Shown here: positions 26,401 through 34,466 of the stretch, one piece after another
Layout: each line of letters begins with the position of its first letter
Position numbering within the stretch: the stretch's first letter is position 1
Source: Streptomyces sp. NBC_00663
GTDB lineage: Bacteria > Actinomycetota > Actinomycetes > Streptomycetales > Streptomycetaceae
Assembly: GCF_036226885.1 (NCBI RefSeq)
Contig: NZ_CP109027.1
Location: forward strand, 7,626,001 to 7,690,000
Reading direction: 5' to 3'
Length of the DNA stretch: 64,000 nt
Program-made: the position numbers and the translations under genes
The notes under the pieces: model-generated
Told to the model about the DNA's origin: nothing
The model's input: the letters and a program-made list of their open reading frames with translations, nothing else
Database searches by the model: none

Positions 26401-26428
26401 ATTCGGAGCAGCGGGCGGGCCGGATTGG
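26401..26428 (-). promoter_or_regulatory. Possible SigK-type promoter for the DUF4331 gene
   Basis: Minus strand: CCAATCC (26428-26422), a 15-base spacer and CCGAAT (26406-26401). The mycobacterial SigK promoter is close to CCATCC-N16/17-CCGAAT. The predicted start would leave a leader of roughly 30 bases before ATG 26362. This would place DUF4331 under the divergently encoded sigma factor. Confidence 0.4.
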
Positions 26429-26510
26429 TCGAACCTGAAAACTTATTTCCTCGCAGCTCGACCCGCGTTTTCGACGTTCTGATCCGTAACCCCATCCGGA
26501 GGTGTGTTCG

Positions 26511-27113
26511 TTGCGAATACCTCGTGGGACGGGAAGACCCAGATGCGGGCTCGCGGGAGGGGGAGACGAGTTGGAGGCGGACGAGCTTCTGGTACTCGTG
26601 GCCGGCGGTGACCAGAAGGCATTCGAGATGCTGTACGGACTGGTGTCCGGGCCGGTGTTCGGGCTCGTACGAAGGGTCGTGCGCGATCCGGCGCAGTCCG
26701 AGGAGGTGGCCCAGGAAGTGCTGCTCGAACTCTGGCGTTCCGCCGCGCGGTTCGACCCCGGCCGGGGCAGCGCCCTGTCCTGGGTCCTCACTCTCGCCCA
26801 CCGGCGGGCCGTGGACCGGGTGCGCAGCGCCCGCGCGGCCGGCGAACGCGAGCAGCGGGAGGCCCGGCGGGCCCACCACACCGCCTTCGACCATGTGACC
26901 GAGGAGGTCGAGGCGGGACTCGAACGTGAGTGGGTGCGCCGCTGCCTGGAACGGCTGACCGACCTCCAGCGCCAGTCCGTCACCCTCGCCTACTACGACG
27001 GCTACACGTACCGTGAAGTGGCCGAGCGGCTCTCGCTGCCACTGGGCACCGTCAAGACCCGGATGCGCGACGGACTGACCCGGCTGCGCGAGTGCCTGGG
27101 AGGTGTGGCGTGA
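26511..27113 (+). CDS. sigK: ECF RNA polymerase sigma factor, SigK-like
   Basis: About 200 residues with sigma region 2 (about 20-90: DQKAFEMLYGLVSGPVFGLV, DPAQSEEVAQEVLLELWRS, SALSWVLTLAHRRAVDRVR) and region 4 (about 138-195: RCLERLTDLQRQSVTLAYYD, TYREVAERLSLPLGTVKTRM). Start choice: TTG at 26511 has GGAGGTG seven bases upstream. GTG at 26502 overlaps that Shine-Dalgarno sequence. TTG at 26571 with GGGAGGGGGAG is a shorter alternative. The TGA stop overlaps the GTG of the anti-sigma gene, so both are coupled. In mycobacteria SigK with RskA governs secreted antigens; the likely target here is the divergent DUF4331 gene. Confidence 0.88.
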   Translation: MRIPRGTGRPRCGLAGGGDELEADELLVLVAGGDQKAFEMLYGLVSGPVFGLVRRVVRDPAQSEEVAQEVLLELWRSAARFDPGRGSALSWVLTLAHRRAVDRVRSARAAGEREQREARRAHHTAFDHVTEEVEAGLEREWVRRCLERLTDLQRQSVTLAYYDGYTYREVAERLSLPLGTVKTRMRDGLTRLRECLGGVA

Positions 27114-27940
27114 GCCTGCTCGACAAAGTGCTGCGCCGCGACGACCCGCACTCGCTGGCCGCCCCCTACGCCCTGGACGCCCTGGAGCGGGCCGAGCGGA
27201 CCCGTTTCGAGAAGCACTTGAGGAACTGTCCGGTCTGCGCCGCCGAGGTCCGCGCCCTGTCCGAGGACGCCGTCCGGCTGGCCTGGTCGACGGCCGCCCC
27301 GCCGCCGCCCGCGATGCGCGACCGCGTGCTGGCCGCCGTACGCACCACGGCGCAGGAGCCGGTCAGGGCGCGCGAGCCCGAGGCACGCGCCCGGGCCACG
27401 CAACTGCCGCCGCACGTCTGGGGTACGCAACCACCGCCGTCGCGCTCCCACGCGCCCCGTGCGCGCCGCCCGCTGTTCGTGCCGTTCGCCACGGCCACGG
27501 CCGCCGCCGCGCTCGTCGTCGCCTCTCTGTTCGCCGTACAGGCGAACCAGACGCAGGACCAGCTGAACGCCGAGCGCGCCCAGGCACGTGAGATCGCCCA
27601 CGTTCTCGCAGCTCCGGACGCCCGGGCCAGTACGGGAAAGGACGCGGACGGCCGCAGCATCGGCGTGATCGCCTCCGCGGCGGAGGGACGGGCGGTCGTC
27701 ACGTTGAGCGGATACGGGGACGTACCGAGCGGCCGCGTGAACCAGTTGTGGCTCATGCGCCCCGGCGCGCAACCGCGCTCCCTGGGGCTCTTCGAGGGCG
27801 ACACGCCCTTGGTCGCGACCGGTCTCGACAAGTCCTCCACATCACTCGCTGTAACCGTCGAGCCCGACGGAGGGTCACCGCAACCCACCAGCCAGCCAGT
27901 TGTCCAACTCGCCCTGAAATCGGTTGGATTCGGAGAGTAA
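27110..27940 (+). CDS. Anti-sigma factor with zinc-finger ASD and RskA C-terminal domain
   Basis: 276 residues from GTG 27110, overlapping the sigma stop by GTGA. The N-terminal anti-sigma domain (about 1-70) holds the zinc-binding HLRNCPVC (H-x3-C-x2-C). A Pro/Arg-rich linker precedes one membrane helix (FATATAAAALVVASLFAV, about 125-142). The extracytoplasmic RskA domain (about 160-276) includes GYGDVPSGRVNQLWLMRPGA and the Pro-rich C-terminus. It should hold the sigma factor at the membrane until regulated proteolysis releases it. In M. tuberculosis RskA responds to redox through SigK; the signal here is unknown. Confidence 0.9.
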   Translation: MSLLDKVLRRDDPHSLAAPYALDALERAERTRFEKHLRNCPVCAAEVRALSEDAVRLAWSTAAPPPPAMRDRVLAAVRTTAQEPVRAREPEARARATQLPPHVWGTQPPPSRSHAPRARRPLFVPFATATAAAALVVASLFAVQANQTQDQLNAERAQAREIAHVLAAPDARASTGKDADGRSIGVIASAAEGRAVVTLSGYGDVPSGRVNQLWLMRPGAQPRSLGLFEGDTPLVATGLDKSSTSLAVTVEPDGGSPQPTSQPVVQLALKSVGFGE

Positions 27941-28066
27941 TCAAGGAGGGGTCGTCAACACCCTTACGGGGAAGGTGAATCCTGTGACCGCGATACACGA
28001 GTGCCCCGCAGGGGCGATAGGGTTACCCTGCCCGGGCCGGGTGGACTCGTACGGGTGGGGAGTGGC

Positions 28067-28336
28067 ATGGAACAGATAACAGTGCGCAGCAGGGCCAGGG
28101 TCCCTGCGATCACCTGCGGGAGCAGCGCGACCAGTTCGCGTCTCGACCGCCATCTCGCGGTGCTCGGGGGTCCCGTGGTGCCGCAGCAGCAGGCCGCCGA
28201 GGCCACCACGCTGATGCGTGAGCTGACAGCGCGTGAGCCCGTACGCAACCAGAGCGACCAGAAGGCGCGGGTCCGTCGGGTCTCGCTCTTCGCGCCGCTG
28301 CGCCGACTGCGTCGATCGCTGTTCGGCGGGCGCTGA
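28067..28336 (+). CDS. Small conserved-looking basic protein of unknown function
   Basis: 89 residues from ATG 28067: MEQITVRSRARVPAITCGSS, then ATSSRLDRHLAVLGGPVVPQ and a helical, charged part, ending in the strongly basic LRRLRRSLFGGR. No signal peptide or membrane helix; one cysteine. The C-terminal amphipathic basic helix could bind nucleic acid or membrane. Codon bias fits a real gene. A CTAG-free promoter-like TAGGGTTA near 28018 may serve it. I do not recognise the family, and the neighbours give no clue. An in-frame upstream GTG is less likely because the stretch upstream lies in a GCCCC/GGGGC hairpin region. Confidence 0.65.
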   Translation: MEQITVRSRARVPAITCGSSATSSRLDRHLAVLGGPVVPQQQAAEATTLMRELTAREPVRNQSDQKARVRRVSLFAPLRRLRRSLFGGR

Positions 28337-28520
28337 GCTCCCGACTCGCGCTCGGGCGGTCGCACCGGTCCGGCACGGTGCCGCGAACCCGTCGTCCGTC
28401 ATTCCCACGGCATGCGGCACCCTCCAGGTGTCACCGCCCGGCGCGAGTACGCACGTTCTCCCACCCCGCTCGACCTCACCCCGCCTGAACTCGCCGATGA
28501 GGCCCACCCGTTGACGAAGA

Positions 28521-28542
28521 AGCCCCGGGGTGTCCCGGGGCT
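28521..28542. terminator. Terminator downstream of the ABC exporter operon
   Basis: AGCCCCGGG (28521-28529) pairs with CCCGGGGCT (28534-28542) around GTGT. It lies 44 bases past the permease stop on the minus strand. The rest of 28337-28585 shows no gene. Confidence 0.75.
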
Positions 28543-28585
28543 CTGGCAAACCTGGCCGTTCAACTCACCTCTCGCGCGCCGGAGT

Positions 28586-29368
28586 TCACCCCTCGCCGCG
28601 CGCGTACCGGCGCACCCCCAGCGGCACGAACATCGCCAGCAGCACCGCGCACCAGGCCAGCGACCCGGCGATCGGATGCGCCACCGGCCACGCGGCCCCC
28701 TCCGGGACGGGCGCGTTGCCGAACAGCTCCCGCAGGGCCGTGGTGAGCGCGCTGATCGGGTTCCACTCGGCGATCACACGCAGCCAGCCCGGCAGATTGC
28801 CGGTCGGGATGTAGGCGTTGGACAGCAGCGGCAGCATGAAGGTCGCGCTGCCCAGCTGGCCGGCCGCCTCCTCGCTCCGCGTGAGCAGCCCGAGGAAGAT
28901 CCCGGCCCAGGTGCACGCGAACCGGAACAGCAGCAGCAAACCCACGGCCGCGACCGCCTCGGGTGCGGACCCCTCGATCCGCCACCCCACCGCGAGCCCG
29001 ACCAGTAGGAACGGCACCGTGCCCACGGCCGTGACGACCACGTCGGCCACCGCCTGGCCCACCGGCACGGCGGCCCGGCTCACCGGCAGCGTCCGCAGCC
29101 GGTCGCTCACCCCCCGGTGCACGTCCTGCGCGGCCTGGAACATCCCGGTCATGATCCCGTTGGCGGCGGTCGCCACCAGCAGCCCCGGCACCAGGAACGA
29201 GCGGTACTCCGCGCCCGGCATCGCCAGCGCGCTGCCGAAGACATAGCCGAAGAACAACAGCATGCTGATCGGCATGGTCTGGGTCAGGATCACCAGCGCC
29301 GGGTTGTTGCGGACCCGCAGCAGCTGCCGGCCCAGCATGGCCGTGCCGTCGAAGGCGAGGGTGCTCAT
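28586..29368 (-). CDS. ABC-2 type transporter permease (DrrB-like)
   Basis: 260 residues with six hydrophobic segments. The ABC-2 signature is in the C-terminal half: LSNAYIPTGNLPGWLRVIAEWNPISALTTALRELFGN. It forms the membrane channel of a two-component drug or lipid exporter, with the ATPase encoded upstream. The genes overlap by four bases (ATGA, 29365-29368), giving coupled, stoichiometric synthesis. Expression is probably controlled by the divergent TetR through operators at 30291-30350. Confidence 0.9.
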   Translation of the reverse strand: MSTLAFDGTAMLGRQLLRVRNNPALVILTQTMPISMLLFFGYVFGSALAMPGAEYRSFLVPGLLVATAANGIMTGMFQAAQDVHRGVSDRLRTLPVSRAAVPVGQAVADVVVTAVGTVPFLLVGLAVGWRIEGSAPEAVAAVGLLLLFRFACTWAGIFLGLLTRSEEAAGQLGSATFMLPLLSNAYIPTGNLPGWLRVIAEWNPISALTTALRELFGNAPVPEGAAWPVAHPIAGSLAWCAVLLAMFVPLGVRRYARGEG

Positions 29369-30315
29369 GCGGCGACCTCCTGCTCCTGAACGGCCGTCAG
29401 ACGCAGGAACACGTCGTCCAGCGTGGGCGGCTTGAGACTCGCGTCCAGCAACGGCACCCCGGCCGCGTCCAGTTCGCGCACCAGCCGGGGGAGGGTGAGC
29501 GTGCTGTCCCGGGTGACCGCGCCGACGGCCACCCGCTCATGGTCGAACGAGGGTTCCCCGCCGGTGAGCCGGTCGAGCACGCCCGCCGCCTCCACCAGCA
29601 CCTCCGGGTCCGCGACGACGACCTCGACGTAGGTGCCGATGACCGCCTTGAGCTGGGCCGGCGACCCGGTGTGCGCCACCCGGCCCCGGTCCACCAGGGC
29701 GATGTCGTCGGCGAGCTGGTCCGCCTCCTCCAGGTACTGGGTGGTCAGCAGGACCGTGGTGCCGTCCTGCTTCAGCTCGCGGACCGCGTCCCAGATGGCG
29801 CCGCGGCTCGCCGGGTCGAGGCCGGTCGTCGGCTCGTCCAGGAAGAGGATCTCGGGACGGCGGACCAGGCTGGCCGCGAGGTCGAGACGGCGGCGCATCC
29901 CGCCCGAGTAGGTGGACGCGGGCCGGTCGGCGGCCTCGGCCAGCCCGAAGCGCTCCAACAGCTCGCCCGCCCGCTCGTTCGGCGCCCGCATCCGGTGCAG
30001 CCGGGCGAACAGCCGCAGGTTCTGCCGGCCGGTGAGGTCCCCGTCGACCGACGCGTACTGCCCGGTCACGCCTATGGCGCGCCGCACCGCAGCGGCCTCA
30101 CGGACGAGGTCGTGCCCCGCCACTCTCGCCGACCCCGCGTCCGGGCGCAGCAGCGTCGTCAGCAGCCGTACCGCCGTCGTCTTGCCCGCCCCGTTCGGTC
30201 CGAGCACCCCGCAGACCGTGCCCCGCGGAACGGCCAGGTCCAGCCCGCGCAGGGCACGCACCTCACCGAACCGCTTCTCCAGACCCTCACTAAGTACAGC
30301 GTACGTAGTAGTCAT
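29365..30315 (-). CDS. ABC transporter ATP-binding protein (DrrA-like)
   Basis: 316 residues from ATG 30315 (MTTTYAVLSEGL). Walker A GPNGAGKTT, Q-loop VTGQYASVD, signature YSGGMRRRLDLAASL, Walker B EILFLDEPTTGLD and the H/Q-loop region TTQYLEEAD are intact. The C-terminal about 80 residues match the DrrA regulatory domain, ending PTLDDVFLRLTA. It energises the permease encoded just downstream. A GTG at 30333 would extend it by six residues but falls within the operator. The gene diverges from the TetR repressor. Confidence 0.93.
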   Translation of the reverse strand: MTTTYAVLSEGLEKRFGEVRALRGLDLAVPRGTVCGVLGPNGAGKTTAVRLLTTLLRPDAGSARVAGHDLVREAAAVRRAIGVTGQYASVDGDLTGRQNLRLFARLHRMRAPNERAGELLERFGLAEAADRPASTYSGGMRRRLDLAASLVRRPEILFLDEPTTGLDPASRGAIWDAVRELKQDGTTVLLTTQYLEEADQLADDIALVDRGRVAHTGSPAQLKAVIGTYVEVVVADPEVLVEAAGVLDRLTGGEPSFDHERVAVGAVTRDSTLTLPRLVRELDAAGVPLLDASLKPPTLDDVFLRLTAVQEQEVAA

Positions 30316-30350
30316 GGGTCGACCATAGCGCACTACGTACGCTGTACGTA
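30291..30350. promoter_or_regulatory. Two TetR operators in the divergent ABC/TetR promoter
   Basis: Right operator TACGTACGCTGTACGTA (30334-30350) is a perfect 7-3-7 palindrome. Left operator TAAGTACAGCGTACGTA (30291-30307) fits the same pattern with one mismatched pair, and it extends into the ATPase coding start. The two copies together form a 16-bp inverted repeat (30294-30309 with 30332-30347). Centres are 43 bases apart, four helical turns, so two dimers could lie on one face. The likely ligand-responsive repressor is the TetR at 30379. Confidence 0.8.
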
Positions 30351-30378
30351 ACTAGGATGGTGGCCGAGGTGATGATCG

Positions 30379-31095
30379 ATGGCGGGCCGAGCGGCCGTAC
30401 CCGAAGTGATCTGGGCGCGCCCCGAGCGTGCGGGGCGTGGGCCGAAGCCGGCGTACACGCGGGCCGACATCGCGGCGGCAGCGGTGCGGGTCGCCGACGC
30501 GGAGGGCCTGGACGGGGTGTCGATGCGACGCGTCGCGGCCGAGCTGGGCTGCGGGACGATGTCGCTGTACAACTACGTCCCCCGTAAGGAGGACCTGTAC
30601 GAGCTGATGATCGACGCGATCGGTGCGGAGCATGACATCCGGGAGCCGTCGGGCGACTGGCGTGCGGACATGCTCCGTAACGCGATGGAGACGCGCGACA
30701 TCATGCACCGCCACACCTGGGTGCCGCGGCTGATGTCAGGGTTCTACGGCTTCAGTCCCAACAGCCTGCGCTATCTGGAGCACTGCCTGGAGTGTCTGGA
30801 GCCGCTCGATCTTCCGTACGCCGCCAAGACGGAGCTCGTCGCGCTGCTCAACGGGGTCGTGACGACGTACACCGCGAACGAGATCGCGACGGCTGAGCGT
30901 ACGCGGTCGATGCCGTGGTCCGCGGAGGAGGAGAACGCGGTGCGGATCGCCTACCTCGGGAGTCAGGTGGCGACCGGGGCGTATCCGAGGCTGGCGGCGG
31001 CGTTCATGGAGCAGAGCGGGCCGATTGATCTGGAGGGGGTGTTCAGGAGGGCGTTGGAGCGGGTGTTGGACGCGTTTGATCCGGGGCGGGGGTGA
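30379..31095 (+). CDS. TetR-family repressor of the ABC exporter
   Basis: 238 residues. The helix-turn-helix lies at about 48-68 (VSMRRVAAELGCGTMSLYNY, then VPRKEDLYELM). The C-terminal domain is of the TetR_C class, with many Met and aromatic residues for a ligand pocket. The leading 25 residues (VPEVIWARPERAGRGPKPAY) are an extension common in Streptomyces regulators of exporter pairs. ATG 30379 follows GAGGTG by seven bases. The divergent DrrAB-like genes and the paired palindromes argue for repression relieved by the exported compound. Confidence 0.92.
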   Translation: MAGRAAVPEVIWARPERAGRGPKPAYTRADIAAAAVRVADAEGLDGVSMRRVAAELGCGTMSLYNYVPRKEDLYELMIDAIGAEHDIREPSGDWRADMLRNAMETRDIMHRHTWVPRLMSGFYGFSPNSLRYLEHCLECLEPLDLPYAAKTELVALLNGVVTTYTANEIATAERTRSMPWSAEEENAVRIAYLGSQVATGAYPRLAAAFMEQSGPIDLEGVFRRALERVLDAFDPGRG

Positions 31096-31108
31096 AGGGT
31101 CGTTCAGG

Positions 31109-31183
31109 TGCGGCGCCGTTGTGGCTGGTCGCGCCCACGCGGCGGAGGCCGCAAATTGATACAGCCCCGCGCCCCTAAGGGCG
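31109..31183 (+). repeat. Dispersed intergenic repeat, copy A (interrupted)
   Basis: GTTGTGGCTGGTCGCGC (31119-31135) and CAGCCCCGCGCCCCTAAGGG (31162-31181) are the two halves of the repeat seen near 24761, 49923, 54835 and 63568, here split by a 26-base insertion. It abuts the stop of the gene at 31184 and lies between convergent genes. Confidence 0.55.
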
Positions 31184-32335
31184 TCAGATCAGGCCTAGTT
31201 GTCCTTCCGGGCCTTCCTCGTGGTGGTCGAGAACCGAGGCCGGGCGCCTTGCCGAGTCCGGTACCGGCAGGACGCCCGCCTTGCGCAACGCCGTCGTTGT
31301 CACCTGGGACGCCGACTCCCCCTGTACCGGCTCCACTTCCGCCAGCAGAGCCAACACCGTGATCAGCTCCAGGAGTTCCGACGTCCACGTCTGTGTCCAC
31401 GTCGTCGGGCGGATCGCCGCCAAGGTGCCCGGCTCGGGCTCTGCCGTGCGGGTCGTGAACCAGTCCTCCAGGACGCGTACCCCACCCACCTCGTAGTCCC
31501 ACGCCTCCGGTGGCACCGGGGAGATGCGGCCCTCGTCGAGGTGGAGGGTCTCCTCGTCGCGGTCGTAGTGGAGGGTGAGGGGGCGGGAGGGGAGAGGTGC
31601 CCTGACGTAGGGGCGGCGGCCGCCCGGCAGTTTGGGGCGGTCGCCGTTGCGGCGCATCAGCCACAGCAGGCGGTGGCCCGACTCGACGCCCCGCGCCCAG
31701 AGTCCGGGGTCGTCGGTGAGCGGGACGGTCAGGTCGGGGCGGACAGCCGTCATTACCCAGGCGAGGACGTCCAGGGGGGACGGGGTCAGGCCCAGGCGTT
31801 CGCTCAGCAGCGCCAACAGGCCCGGCGCCAGGTTCGGTTCGGTGGCTCCGGGGCGGCGGTAGAGGGGGCGGATGCGGCCGGGGCGGAGCAGCGGGAGCAG
31901 GGACGTGGCGACCAGCAGCGGGCCTGCACCGCCGGCCGTCTCCGCGACGAACACCTGGTCGTCGTCCGCCACCCGCCACAACTCCGGGCGGGCCGTGTCG
32001 ATCAGCCGGTGGTCGGGGATCAGCCACTGTTCGTCGAAGGGGGCGGACAGGACACGGACGGGCTCAGGGCAGGGGCCGGCCGCCCGGACCAGCTTCTCCG
32101 TACCGCCGGTCCGGCCCGGCAGCTGCCCGACCGCGGAGCGCAGTGTGCGGGAGCGCGTCGGCTCGAACAGGGCCTCCCGGTCCGGTCCTTCGGCCTTCAG
32201 CAGGGCGTCCCAGCGGGCTTTCAGGGAGGCCGCGTCCGGACCCGCCGGCCACCCCCGGCCGAGCCGCGGCGGTGCGACGGACCACGGCATGAGGTCCGCG
32301 AGCAGCGGAGCGTCGTCGTGCGTCACGCTGGGCAT
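31184..32335 (-). CDS. Stand-alone ISP-type restriction/modification specificity-domain protein
   Basis: 383 residues from ATG 32335 (MPSVTHDDAPLLADLMPWSV). The middle (about 90-150: VLSAPFDEQWLIPDHRLIDTARPELWRV, then DQVFVAET) resembles the C-terminal specificity domain of Type ISP restriction enzymes, with the PFDxxW and RPELW motifs. There is no SAM-binding FGG, no NPPY and no helicase or nuclease part, so no catalysis can be expected. It may bind DNA or have been recruited to another role. A GTG at 32356 is an alternative start. It sits 33 bases after the GntR stop on the same strand and ends against repeat copy A. Confidence 0.6.
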   Translation of the reverse strand: MPSVTHDDAPLLADLMPWSVAPPRLGRGWPAGPDAASLKARWDALLKAEGPDREALFEPTRSRTLRSAVGQLPGRTGGTEKLVRAAGPCPEPVRVLSAPFDEQWLIPDHRLIDTARPELWRVADDDQVFVAETAGGAGPLLVATSLLPLLRPGRIRPLYRRPGATEPNLAPGLLALLSERLGLTPSPLDVLAWVMTAVRPDLTVPLTDDPGLWARGVESGHRLLWLMRRNGDRPKLPGGRRPYVRAPLPSRPLTLHYDRDEETLHLDEGRISPVPPEAWDYEVGGVRVLEDWFTTRTAEPEPGTLAAIRPTTWTQTWTSELLELITVLALLAEVEPVQGESASQVTTTALRKAGVLPVPDSARRPASVLDHHEEGPEGQLGLI

Positions 32336-32368
32336 CGTACGACTTCGAAACGACACCGGGGACAGGCC

Positions 32369-33118
32369 CTAGGTCGCCTCCAAGGTCACCGTGAAGGAGA
32401 AGCGGTCGCCCCGGTAGTGGATGACCGCCGCGTCCAGCACCCGGCCCTCCGTGTCGTAGGTGACGCCCGTGTAGTGCAGGATCGGGCTGAGCAGCGGCAC
32501 TTGGAGCAGCTGGGCCGTCTCCGGGTCCGCGAGGCGGGCCTCCACGGTGTCCGTGATGCGGCTGATGTCCGCCCCGACGACATCCCGCAGCACCTTCGTC
32601 ATCGGCCAGCGGACCAGGTCCTCCGGGTCGAGACGAGCGGCGAGTTCGGGGCGGACCCAGTTGCGCGCGTGGTTGGTCGGCTCGCCGGTCTTCTCGTCGG
32701 AGCGCAGCCGGTGGTACGTGCCCACCTCGTCCAGATCGGGGAAGTACTCGGCGAGTTCGGGCGGCACCGGACCCTTGCCGTGTTCGAGCAGCTCTGTGGT
32801 CATGCCCGACTGCTGGGCCACGATCGCGTCCACCGAGCCGAGCAGCCGCACGGGCGCGGTCCGCAGGGCGTTCGGCTCGATGAACGTGCCGCGCCGGCGA
32901 TGGCGGGTGATCAGCCCCTCGTCCTCCAGCTCCTTGAGCGCCTGCCGCATGGTCAGCACGCTCACCCCGTAGTGCACGGCCAACTGCTCCTCGGTGGGCA
33001 GCCGCAGCGGGTCCTGGGGTGAGCGGCCCAGTATCGAGGCGCGCAGCGACTGCGACACCTGGTACCAGAGCGGCAGTTTGCGGTTCAGGACGATCGAGTC
33101 CGGGGCGAAGGAGGTCAC
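32369..33118 (-). CDS. GntR/HutC-family regulator with UTRA domain
   Basis: 249 residues. The winged helix (about 12-80: LPLWYQVSQSLRASI, LRLPTEEQLAVHYGVSVLTM, LITRHRRRGTFIEP) is followed by a UTRA ligand-binding domain (about 100-245) ending VIHYRGDRFSFTVTLE. HutC-type regulators sense a pathway metabolite. The gene lies 27 bases after homogentisate dioxygenase on the same strand, so it may autoregulate tyrosine/phenylalanine catabolism through the inverted repeats at 34467-34532 (inference). Confidence 0.88.
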   Translation of the reverse strand: MTSFAPDSIVLNRKLPLWYQVSQSLRASILGRSPQDPLRLPTEEQLAVHYGVSVLTMRQALKELEDEGLITRHRRRGTFIEPNALRTAPVRLLGSVDAIVAQQSGMTTELLEHGKGPVPPELAEYFPDLDEVGTYHRLRSDEKTGEPTNHARNWVRPELAARLDPEDLVRWPMTKVLRDVVGADISRITDTVEARLADPETAQLLQVPLLSPILHYTGVTYDTEGRVLDAAVIHYRGDRFSFTVTLEAT

Positions 33119-33145
33119 CAGGTCATCCGTACCGGTCGGGGATCT

Positions 33146-34462
33146 TCAGTGCAAGGGGCGGAAGTGGCGCTCCAGGCCCTTCCAGACGTCGTCGTAGTGG
33201 CGTTGCAGATGGTCCGCCTGGGCCGCGTGCGCGGTGAGCGTCACCGGCCAGCGGGTCTCGAACATGAACGCCAGCCCGTCGTCCACCTTCCGCGGCTCCA
33301 GCTCCGCGGCGCTCGCCTTGTCGAAGGTGTCCCGGTCGGGGCCGTGCGCCGACATCATGTTGTGCAGCGAGCCGCCCCCGGGCACGAAGCCCTCCGCCTT
33401 CGCGTCGTAGGCGCCCTCGATGAGCCCCATGTACTCGCTCATCACGTTCCGGTGGAAGTACGGCGGCCGGAACGTGTCCTCGCCCACCAGCCAGCGCGGC
33501 GCGAAGACGACGAAGTCGACCCCGGCGAGCCCGGGGGTGTCGCTCGGCGACGTCAGCACCGTGAAGATCGACGGGTCCGGGTGGTCGTACGAGATCGACC
33601 CGATGACGTTGAAGCGGCGCAGGTCGTAGACGTACGGGACGTGGTTGCCGTGCCAGGCGACCACGTCCAGCGGGGAGTGGTCGTACGTCGCCGTCCAGAG
33701 GTTGCCGCAGAACTTGTTCACCACCTCCACCGGGCCCTCGACGTCCTCGTACGCGGCGACGGGCGCCTTGAAGTCGCGGGCGCCCGCGAGACCGTTGGCG
33801 CCGATCGGGCCGAGGTCGGGCAGGCGGAAGGGGGCGCCGTAGTTCTCGCAGACGTAGCCGCGGGCGGCGGTGTCGAGGAGTTCGACGCGGAAGCGGACAC
33901 CGCGGGGGATCAGGGCGATCTGGCCGGGCTCGGCGTGCAGCAGCCCGAACTCGGTGCGCAGCAGGAGCCCGCCGCGCTCCGGGACGATCAGCAGCTCGCC
34001 GTCGGCGTCGCTGAAGACCCGGTCCATCGAGTCGGTGGCGTGGTAGAGGTGCACGGCCATGCCGGTGCGCTGGGCCACGTCGCCGTTGCCGCCGAGGGTC
34101 CACAGGCCGGCCAGGAAGTCGGTGCCCTCCGTGGGGTGGGGGAGGGGGTTCCAGCGCAGGCGGTTCGGGTCCGGGACGGACTCGGTGAAGGGGGCGGTGC
34201 GGATCCAGCCGTTGTGGGTGTGCGTGAACGCCGGATGGGCTGCCGACGGGCGGATGCGGTACAGCCAGGAGCGGCGGTTGTGGGCGCGGGGCTCGGTGAA
34301 CGCCGTACCGCTCAGCTGTTCCGCGTAGAGGCCGAGGGGGGCGCGCTGCGGTGAGTTGCGCCCCTCGGGCAGTGCCCCCGGGACCGCCTCCGAGCTGTGC
34401 TCGTTGCCGAACCCGGAGAGGTAGGTCAGGCCCTCCGCGGTCTTCCGCGCGTCCCCGCTCAT
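33146..34462 (-). CDS. hmgA: Homogentisate 1,2-dioxygenase
   Basis: 438 residues, full length. It opens homogentisate to maleylacetoacetate with O2 and Fe(II) in tyrosine and phenylalanine breakdown. The iron ligands are His337 and Glu343 (FHRNVMSEYMG) and His373 (MMSAHGPD), matching His335, Glu341 and His371 of the human enzyme. Other landmarks are YLSGFGNEHSSEAVPGALP near the start and NKFCGNLWTATYDHSPLDVVAWHGN. It is the first gene of a likely hmgA-gntR unit. No maleylacetoacetate isomerase or fumarylacetoacetase lies in the window. The leader holds nested inverted repeats suitable for a regulator. Confidence 0.97.
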   Translation of the reverse strand: MSGDARKTAEGLTYLSGFGNEHSSEAVPGALPEGRNSPQRAPLGLYAEQLSGTAFTEPRAHNRRSWLYRIRPSAAHPAFTHTHNGWIRTAPFTESVPDPNRLRWNPLPHPTEGTDFLAGLWTLGGNGDVAQRTGMAVHLYHATDSMDRVFSDADGELLIVPERGGLLLRTEFGLLHAEPGQIALIPRGVRFRVELLDTAARGYVCENYGAPFRLPDLGPIGANGLAGARDFKAPVAAYEDVEGPVEVVNKFCGNLWTATYDHSPLDVVAWHGNHVPYVYDLRRFNVIGSISYDHPDPSIFTVLTSPSDTPGLAGVDFVVFAPRWLVGEDTFRPPYFHRNVMSEYMGLIEGAYDAKAEGFVPGGGSLHNMMSAHGPDRDTFDKASAAELEPRKVDDGLAFMFETRWPVTLTAHAAQADHLQRHYDDVWKGLERHFRPLH

Positions 34463-34466
34463 GATC

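Noticed and set aside
26491..26510. CCATCC at 26492-26497 as a SigK -35 box for the sigma gene itself
   Set aside because: It lies right at the translation start and overlaps the Shine-Dalgarno sequence, so it cannot serve as that gene's promoter.
24827..26983. DUF4331 start at 26983
   Set aside because: It would overlap the sigma factor gene antisense and lacks a signal peptide at its front; the start at 26362 gives a normal signal peptide.
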